This document shows, one piece after another, positions 42,901-47,814 of a DNA stretch of 47,814 nt. Position 1 is the first letter of the stretch. Every line of letters starts with the position of its first letter. Below the pieces are notes generated by a model. That model was given only the letters and a program-made list of their open reading frames with translations, had not been told where the DNA came from and did not search any database. The DNA comes from a virus. A program made the position numbers and the translations under genes. The stretch is taken from positions 1 to 47,814 of the IMG/VR virus record IMGVR_UViG_3300032116_000341; one strand, 5' to 3'.

Positions 42901-45900
42901 CATCTGAAAATCTATTTTGTAATTGTGCAAGTGTTGTAATTTTAGATCTAACATCTCTTGCTTTTCCTCCAGCAGCATCAACTATTGCTTTTGGCATTTC
43001 ATTCATCAAATAATATAGAGGCTGTCTTTTAAAATCCTCTGCTGCAGCCATTAGTCCAATATCATTGGACTTACTAGCTAAGTATACTAATCTTACATTA
43101 TCATATATAAAATCAATATTGTATCTAGAAGCAAATGGTTTTTCTTTATTTCTAACAACATTTCTAATATCAGCACTTGTCATATCTAATTGGATACCAA
43201 GAGCTGCAAGAAACTCACCTGCTTTGTTAGGATTAAGCTTTTTGTCTAATGTAAATTCTTTAATAACCTCATTAACATTTAAGTAATTGTTTCCACCATC
43301 CTTTTCAATAAATCTGTTGGTAACAGAATCAGCAACATTAAAGTTTGTTGTCCAATCATTAATGATTCTATAAATATCAAAGTTAGCTGCAGCAAGTCTA
43401 GCTTCATAGATTGATTTCTCTGGTATTCTTTTACCATCAATTTGTTTAGCTTTCTCTATAACAGTTTTATTTATATTTAATTGAATAAATGGAATAACCG
43501 GCTTCTTAAGATCTTGCCAGAAATTAGTTTCTGATTTAAACTCTGTGTTATTATTATAAGCTAAAGGTCCAAATTGATATGGGTTTGGTAATATTTCAAG
43601 AACTTGAATAAACTCAGGATAATTTTCAATTGAGTTTTTCATTCTATCATACATATCAAGAAAATCCATAGAGCCCTGTAAAGTTCTTGCTAATCTAGCC
43701 CACATTACATCTACTGGTTCTAGCATTGGAAGACCAAAGTCATCTGTTTTTACAGAGTAGGTTTTAACTCCATTTTCATTTTCTTCAATTAAATAATCCC
43801 CATTCTCATCTCTATTAAGTTGGTAGATTCCAGAAAGCATCATCATTGTATCATCAGTTGCTAACTGTTTAGCAGAAATAGAATTACCTTCTTCTGTTTT
43901 AAATAAAGCTACTGTAGCATCTTCTGTATCATCATTATAGGCATCTTTCAAAATATTAAATCTTGATCTTTGCATGTGAAATGCAACTACACCTTTATCT
44001 GTTTTTTTACTTAATGCCTCATCAACAACACCATAATTTTCCACTGCTTTCATCAAAAGATCAAGCTTTGCCATCTCTTTTTGTTCAGCTACAAAATCAG
44101 GATTTTTATTTGTGGGGTCTGCATTTGCAATAGCAATACTTTGTGCAACTTCTATTTGATTATCAAGTAAAACATTTAACTGTTTTTCTATATTACTATA
44201 AAGTTTTTGTCTATTAGTTATATCACTTAAAAGTCTTACTGCTCCACTTGTTGTACCGTATGTAGTATTATATTTATAGAAGGTTCTAGCCATTAATGAA
44301 TCCATAAGATCCACAATCTTATTAGACTGAACATCAGTAATTTCAGTAAAGTCTTTGCCAGTACTTGTGATTGGTTGTATTGTTTTCTTTGCACTATTCA
44401 ATCTTTGAAAACCAGGCATTAAGTTATGCTCAGCATTTTCAGTATCAACTGTAAAGTTTCCGGTATAAAGATTATTATAATATTCTTTTACCATTGGTAT
44501 ATCATACAATCTTGTTACATCTCTCTTAGTTGTTTTACCAAAGAAGAAATCAATAATCTTTTTGATTTTATTAAATATGGTCTGAATAATACCAGATTGT
44601 TTTTTACCATTTACAGCATAGTCAATAAAGTCTTCAGCTAAATCTTCTTCAATTTCTATAAATTCTTTATTGGCCCATTTATCAAATGTTCTAATATGGT
44701 TATATAATGCTGTCTTTTCTTCTATTGTTAGAACCAACTGAGAGAATGCATGCCATGCTTCGTGATATAAAGTAATTGGTTGGGCATCTCCATATAGTTC
44801 TATTCTTGCTGCAAATCCTTCTTCTCTAAGTTTATTTGCTGCATCAGATAAAAGAGATCCTGCAGAAAGAAATGTACCATATGCTGAAGAGTTAAATACA
44901 AGAGCCAGTCTTTCAACATCTACAACACCTTTTAAAGGGGACTTATCAAACCATGCATTTACATCTTCCCAAGCTCTAGCACTTCCATAGAGTTGATTCA
45001 TAACAGAAGCAGCTCTTTTATTTCTATCCATACCTGGAAGATCAGGTATTAAATCAGTACCATTTAGTAAATCATCTATAGAAATTTTATTAATTTTTCT
45101 ATCTTGAACTTTTTGTTGCTCTACTGTTTTAGCTGGTATAGTTGGTTTAGCAGGGACAACAGTTGATGTATCCACTGGTTGAGTAACTTTATTTGCAGCT
45201 TTCTTATAAGTTTTAGTTGACTTGCTAAGAAATCTAGATAGAAAATCTGCTTTAGTATTCTTAGTTGATTTTGAACCTGAAGCTAAATATGGAGCTTGAG
45301 TTCTTAATGCATAACCTGTAAATGCTCTAATCTTAACTGGTATACCTAATTTTTTTGCTGCTTTGATTGAAGCTTCAGCAATACCGGTTTGACCATTACT
45401 AATGATCTTAGATATTGGATAATCCTTTACAACCTCTTTTAAGATATTATAAATATACTTATCTATTTCTGCTTGAGTGTAACCATCTTTAGCAAGCTGT
45501 GCAATATCATTACCAACAATATTTACAACATTACCTTTCATTTTAGAAAGGTTACTTACCATTAAATCAATAGCATTTTGTGGAGGAATTAAATTTTTTG
45601 GAGCTTCACTTTTAGAACCAATTTTTAATCCATACCATTTGTTTACTGCACCAGCTCTTTGTTGTACTAATTTTTCATCAGGAGTAGTAAACTTTGTTCC
45701 TAATCCAAATACTACATCTGCTTCATTTATATTTGCTACAAGAGTTTTATCATTTGGAAGAGTAGATTGTTTAGTTTCTATTGTAAACTTTACTCCTTCT
45801 TCTTCCTCTTCTTCAACTTCTTCTTTTTTAACTTCATCTTGAGTACCATTATCTACATCATCAGAAGTTAAATTACTTTCTTTTGGTATACCTATATCAA

Positions 45901-47752
45901 TCTGTTCATCCATTGGAGTTTCTAAATCTATAGGGACAGCAAATTCTAAATAAGCATTGACTCCAGCAAAATAACCAACATCACCTATTGTATAATCTAC
46001 TTTAGCAAGAGGCTTAATAAAACCAAAATAATCTTTTTGTACTTCTTTTATTATTTCTATGCCATCTTTATTTTGATTGATTTCATAGTCAGTAAATCTT
46101 ACACCTTTTTGTATTGCACCATCCTCTGCAAATGATTTCATGTAACTCATACTAGCAGGATAACTAATTTGAGTTCCATCATTTTTAGTTATAACTTTTA
46201 CTTTTTTAAGATGATTGCTAATTATACTTGCCGCATCATCTTTTTCTAAATCAACAACAGTTGATTCTCCAGTTAATGGATCTTTTATAGTTACAGAAAG
46301 TTGATTAACACCTAATACTTCATTTATTTCAACATTAATATTATTTGTCTCAACTCTATTAGATAAAAAAGTATTGTAGTATTCCAGCTTTGCTTGTGGA
46401 CTTAATGGTTCTCCATTTAATAATCCTTTAGTTGCTAGTATTTTACCTAGGTTGTCTGCAAGAGATTCTGGCATGTCCATTTTTTGCAAATAAATTTGAC
46501 TATTAACAGCAACACCAGCACTGAATTTGTTTACCATGAAAAAACTATAACCCTCTTTTACACCAGAGTCATAAGTATAGATCATAGACAAATCATCAGC
46601 AAAATTTGTATTAGATATTAATTCAGATTTACGTTCTACAATACCAAAGCTTCCACCTGTAATAGGTAATAAGACAGGTTCAGTACTTGTACTAAGTCTA
46701 TCATTTAGCCTTAGTAGATCATTCATTTTTTGTTTTTGTGTATTCTTTATTTTATTTAGGATATCTTGTCTCTCTTGTTCACCATACAAGTTACCTTCTG
46801 CAATACCTTCTTTAATTTCTCTTGCAGCTAATGTCTCAGCAGGTATTAATGTATATAAGAAACCAGATCTATTTCCTAAATATAATTTGCCACCTTGATT
46901 AACAACTGGTCTAATGTACTGGTATACAATTCTACCACCTGTTTCTACAATATTACTATTCTCATCAAATCTAATTGGATTACCTTTTGCATCAGAGATG
47001 ATGGCAATATTAATATCATAAGTTCTATTCTTACTTAAGAAAGTCTTATCATAGTTAGTTAAATCATCAGGATTCAAATCTCTAATGTTCTGAGCTCTAA
47101 GCATGATTGCTTTGTCCCCTAACATTACATTATCATTTATATCCTTTTTCTTAGCTTGTACTACTGCAGTTTTAACTACTTCAAAAAATAATTTTTTATC
47201 CTGGTCTTCTTGATTTCTTTCCTCCTCCGTCATCTTATCAGGATTTTTTGCAATAGCAACATTATCAGATGTTTTATCTGGATAATCTACTTTTGCTTTT
47301 TCCTGCACAGCTGACCAATTTGGTTGTGCATTATTATCATTATTTTGTACTACATTCTTAGAAGTCTTATTGCTCTCTTTAATTTTTTTATCAACGTCTT
47401 TCTTTGTTTTTGTAGTAGTTTTTGGAGTAACAAACTTTAATACATTTTTAGGATCTTCAAATTCCAATGATAAGTCTTGTAAATAGTCAAAACTTAAACC
47501 AGCATCTTGTCTTAAATACTTTTTAATTTCAAGATCATTCTTAACTAAATCTAATATATCAGGAACAGCTTGTGCATAAAGAAGACCATTTGGTTCATCT
47601 TTAAATTCTTCATAGATCTCTCTAATGAATTTATCTAATGCTTTATTATCAAATTTACCTAGTTTAGGATCATTCATCCTATCAAGTATTTCTCCACGGA
47701 CTATTGTATATAAAGCACTTATATCATTTTCAGTATAGAGTTGACAAGCCAT
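36935..47752 (-). CDS. Giant single-chain DNA-dependent RNA polymerase, 3605 aa
   Basis: Main evidence is the pair of double-psi-barrel signatures typical of crAss-like virion RNA polymerases. The first (beta-like) has Lys2171 in FHKFSLAPLIP and Lys2210 in ESGEKVG. The second (beta-prime-like) has Asp2542-Phe-Asp2544-Ile-Asp2546, the metal-binding Asp triad. Known relatives (phi14:2 gp66) act after injection on early genes and resemble eukaryotic QDE-1 polymerases. At 3605 aa it exceeds the roughly 2200 aa of that protein because of extra N-terminal domains: a SLOG-like domain (about 680-820) and a zincin-like HEAWH at 997-1001. An acidic linker near 655 separates the first part. Confidence 0.88.
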   Translation of the reverse strand: MACQLYTENDISALYTIVRGEILDRMNDPKLGKFDNKALDKFIREIYEEFKDEPNGLLYAQAVPDILDLVKNDLEIKKYLRQDAGLSFDYLQDLSLEFEDPKNVLKFVTPKTTTKTKKDVDKKIKESNKTSKNVVQNNDNNAQPNWSAVQEKAKVDYPDKTSDNVAIAKNPDKMTEEERNQEDQDKKLFFEVVKTAVVQAKKKDINDNVMLGDKAIMLRAQNIRDLNPDDLTNYDKTFLSKNRTYDINIAIISDAKGNPIRFDENSNIVETGGRIVYQYIRPVVNQGGKLYLGNRSGFLYTLIPAETLAAREIKEGIAEGNLYGEQERQDILNKIKNTQKQKMNDLLRLNDRLSTSTEPVLLPITGGSFGIVERKSELISNTNFADDLSMIYTYDSGVKEGYSFFMVNKFSAGVAVNSQIYLQKMDMPESLADNLGKILATKGLLNGEPLSPQAKLEYYNTFLSNRVETNNINVEINEVLGVNQLSVTIKDPLTGESTVVDLEKDDAASIISNHLKKVKVITKNDGTQISYPASMSYMKSFAEDGAIQKGVRFTDYEINQNKDGIEIIKEVQKDYFGFIKPLAKVDYTIGDVGYFAGVNAYLEFAVPIDLETPMDEQIDIGIPKESNLTSDDVDNGTQDEVKKEEVEEEEEEGVKFTIETKQSTLPNDKTLVANINEADVVFGLGTKFTTPDEKLVQQRAGAVNKWYGLKIGSKSEAPKNLIPPQNAIDLMVSNLSKMKGNVVNIVGNDIAQLAKDGYTQAEIDKYIYNILKEVVKDYPISKIISNGQTGIAEASIKAAKKLGIPVKIRAFTGYALRTQAPYLASGSKSTKNTKADFLSRFLSKSTKTYKKAANKVTQPVDTSTVVPAKPTIPAKTVEQQKVQDRKINKISIDDLLNGTDLIPDLPGMDRNKRAASVMNQLYGSARAWEDVNAWFDKSPLKGVVDVERLALVFNSSAYGTFLSAGSLLSDAANKLREEGFAARIELYGDAQPITLYHEAWHAFSQLVLTIEEKTALYNHIRTFDKWANKEFIEIEEDLAEDFIDYAVNGKKQSGIIQTIFNKIKKIIDFFFGKTTKRDVTRLYDIPMVKEYYNNLYTGNFTVDTENAEHNLMPGFQRLNSAKKTIQPITSTGKDFTEITDVQSNKIVDLMDSLMARTFYKYNTTYGTTSGAVRLLSDITNRQKLYSNIEKQLNVLLDNQIEVAQSIAIANADPTNKNPDFVAEQKEMAKLDLLMKAVENYGVVDEALSKKTDKGVVAFHMQRSRFNILKDAYNDDTEDATVALFKTEEGNSISAKQLATDDTMMMLSGIYQLNRDENGDYLIEENENGVKTYSVKTDDFGLPMLEPVDVMWARLARTLQGSMDFLDMYDRMKNSIENYPEFIQVLEILPNPYQFGPLAYNNNTEFKSETNFWQDLKKPVIPFIQLNINKTVIEKAKQIDGKRIPEKSIYEARLAAANFDIYRIINDWTTNFNVADSVTNRFIEKDGGNNYLNVNEVIKEFTLDKKLNPNKAGEFLAALGIQLDMTSADIRNVVRNKEKPFASRYNIDFIYDNVRLVYLASKSNDIGLMAAAEDFKRQPLYYLMNEMPKAIVDAAGGKARDVRSKITTLAQLQNRFSDGYSNYSVLTPEKNRVWEQFLDNTVTRIVTSINKASSWQQLTMKEADPNGRFQHMRWLSEENNPSSAFSVVLNSIFDLNPMSPNYGEKFPGAELLLENIGGTQIIDRENNETTGTSTANTDVTSKFLQEMHTMLQSGVVEFMRHASKQTAMNLRAKKVNTYSSKKLTNLYVDIMAFSPSNTTANNNLGESEAFNVLLGYIAAEAGRIYRFKSNKEYFGKFSAYNRNVVRKDNGQTVKAGEAFTAFDDVLSAEVQGDLYALIDKTMEDALETGYFNPEDFNLKDIVNENPELRRKIKNDVIQYFNAQTQQNYSRLEDARYIDQSLYDMVSSEELSKDQVDKMLVKAYTYNYWIHNFETTILAYGDTVQYNHDKEEFHKRNAGLGSGGRGFRADYRARMYINSPMYERLYAEKYNYEFRPYDGTLNTAIIKEEEIGESKYKSEYYDAHVKDYTQRYLKAGKSKAEAERLAKELATIVLKDYSDMKIADGQGWIGFEAYKMLKNLEGNWTTQQENLYKRIVNNETITASEIREYFPPYKLQYYGNIKVSGLPLTSFHKFSLAPLIPTVHTANTRLGQIHDMMMKQGIDYVLMESGEKVGHFGSGDNIVDKNGNIDTSVTLTKNVIFAEYLKNQTEVNSKYKQKSIFSTQLRKLVLEGMYENGQITIKKHTKLIENYVNRVSEYTELLKNELVDELGFEETESGEFIPVNKDSIAKLAKMIRDTLTRDDVYSDNLIDIIDVTDEGDLRFDLSLHPEAVKIEKLLLSLINKRIIKQKVKGEPLVQKSSAFYDGLFELPIDLDKMSPAARETAVKKYMGSNFLPTYHRGADGKTTAMKVAISLQGDYESLLNLEYKGEPIGTIDRLNEAIKDDEWLDANDKNNRKAITMVGVRIPVQGLNSMEFMEVYHFLPAEAGNIIIPPAEIVAKSGADFDIDKLSIFMNNIDSDGNVKQTMFENAEEFYNALKDPAKYDMTKQQMYAMQKAGLENALINDIRSILELPENFVSLTTPNGTYLVKPIADRLAQSVMDYSPLQNMMTKDKDGNLVPNLSAPDKSGKQKEVISPTRIFEVGYNLYKHESNVVGKKTLGLGAIENTFNVIFNSLGATMPPVYKHSDEEMNRISFLGLRHHTTKKNGQDVISLSNQYDVDGVNKIADVISQLINGWVDVEKDAWIFFVQGNYEVAPILLYLLKTGVPVEEAVYFVSQPLVRDYVKEKRLAQSTFAEPLRRDPGYLGVSFKAASNVISKNFKNFLADDQVRYTVGKNMMDEYFKNRSEDNKHFTKEEMLNLITESKNNPEKASSDLSRTMFLHYLTIEKQIEGITALKMASNPDTALNTDVGQAIQAESNIEALALNTKIDQDLRLGMINDSIISSFFNSKLVKGLAKPLFKFRYDEDIQDYIQSYVSDFKNAEILKAAFGYNYRDIFPVVFRNDILSYLFQNTLRKYSLGKEYSSYALSDNIKITPAAGLKFGARVVDTAGGPTMVVDRVQIEKEFFDKSYLRGSEAKNSYEDRGLYALEPGHFGSNVASNKEEYIRFVVEREYLRHVMPFDEVVKTQEFKKELENVKKTSVRGVETENRRYTYEKIIASRALDNTLNPYHLFNDKENAYAVRLERLKTQYRTELFDNYPVLSRIVIDTNQSKTMFNLYIDDKDMTSFKSNLYSRNFEELSNRAVKKVEDKDENDRISDFFAKITYIAMLQSGTNKSKYNFLSLTDFDKFIDVMNDETAKFLESPVKLKMLVDFKNKFEQVNSKTNRDKYRFKNYLTGLDVQKSIDTQYVLSKIPDSETITAEDIENAERLVERKNLIPTISANVFVYNDLSGSEKAYQYIVDNNQDITFIYQLSLAQKEAYEKMTPEEFNKRKLKGQVLLKKIANSSSVGIVTGLDKVSDAFSTLDKKYYDNRIADIELAIAEINQVIEKGGKVAFSINGYGDPALMPKELFVYLSRRLFEEFQYLNPGSEFAKEVSSEVAKYQPVTDAEILAKFEGENNPLNCM

Positions 47753-47754
47753 TT

Positions 47755-47814
47755 CTATTTTGGTTTACAATTATTAATATTATCATCTTTACTCTTATTC
47801 TTCAATGCGGCAAG
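47755..47814 (-). CDS. 3' end of an upstream minus-strand gene (partial)
   Basis: The last 19 codons and a TAG stop (complement of 47755-47757) of a gene running in from the right edge. It ends 2 nt before the polymerase start. The C-terminus is Lys/Asn/Asp-rich, and the identity cannot be seen. Only the tail is present here. Confidence 0.5.
   Translation of the reverse strand, partial: LAALKNKSKDDNINNCKPK

Noticed and set aside
29313-47752. Many plus-strand ORFs of 60-110 codons opposite the giant genes
   Set aside because: They are mirror frames of long open minus-strand genes, with Ser/Leu/Phe-rich low-complexity composition and no spacing or start signals.

Overview
This window looks like about half of the genome of a crAss-like bacteriophage (Crassvirales) infecting a member of the Bacteroidota. 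The evidence is the genome plan and a set of recognisable genes. The plus strand carries a dense block of small genes plus a phage replication module: uracil-DNA glycosylase, DnaB-type helicase, Sak4-like ATPase, an SSB-like protein, a Toprim primase, a PD-(D/E)XK nuclease, a family B DNA polymerase and an SF2 helicase. Facing it on the minus strand are two giant genes (2540 and 3605 codons). The larger one carries the two double-psi-beta-barrel signatures of the single-chain crAss-like virion RNA polymerase. The DNA is AT-rich, genes end normally in TAA, TAG and TGA (no stop reassignment), and most starts lack a strong Shine-Dalgarno, as expected for phages of Bacteroidota.

Layout. 1-5200: loosely packed hypothetical genes separated by hairpin-rich intergenic segments, with one tRNA-Arg(UCU) at 3102-3175. 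5227-7232: HNH protein and SF2 helicase, closed by a terminator. 7248-12428: a tight run of small accessory genes, including a ClpS-like N-degron adaptor, a two-domain DNA-binding protein, a signal-peptide protein with two small membrane proteins, a macro-domain protein fused translationally to a radical SAM (SplB-like) enzyme, and many tiny ORFs. 12412-12735: a lone minus-strand gene. 12767-17364: UDG, helicase, Sak4 and SSB genes. 17422-22334: primase, GIY-YIG-like nuclease, and a VWA/metallopeptidase-like plus MoxR AAA+ pair with small partners. 22431-28857: nuclease, family B polymerase and conserved hypotheticals. 28959-29306: two tiny genes meeting tail to tail around terminators. 29313-47752: the two giant genes, joined by a TAATG overlap. 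The 3' end of one more minus-strand gene enters at the right edge.

How it works together (inference from known crAss-like phages). The giant RNA polymerase is packaged and injected with the DNA, then transcribes the plus-strand early/replication genes. Both giant proteins carry a zincin-like HExxH motif. The 2540-aa one also has a nucleotidyltransferase-like core, a LysM-like domain and a hydrophobic C-terminal segment, fitting an ejected virion cargo protein. The two strands converge at 29135-29165, where UUCG-capped terminators insulate them.

The most interesting items are the phage ClpS-like adaptor, the macro-domain/radical SAM pair, the MoxR/VWA cassette, a SLOG-like domain upstream of the polymerase core, the isolated antisense gene at 12.4-12.7 kb, and a repeated intergenic hairpin element near the left end. 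All family assignments were made by eye, without database searches.
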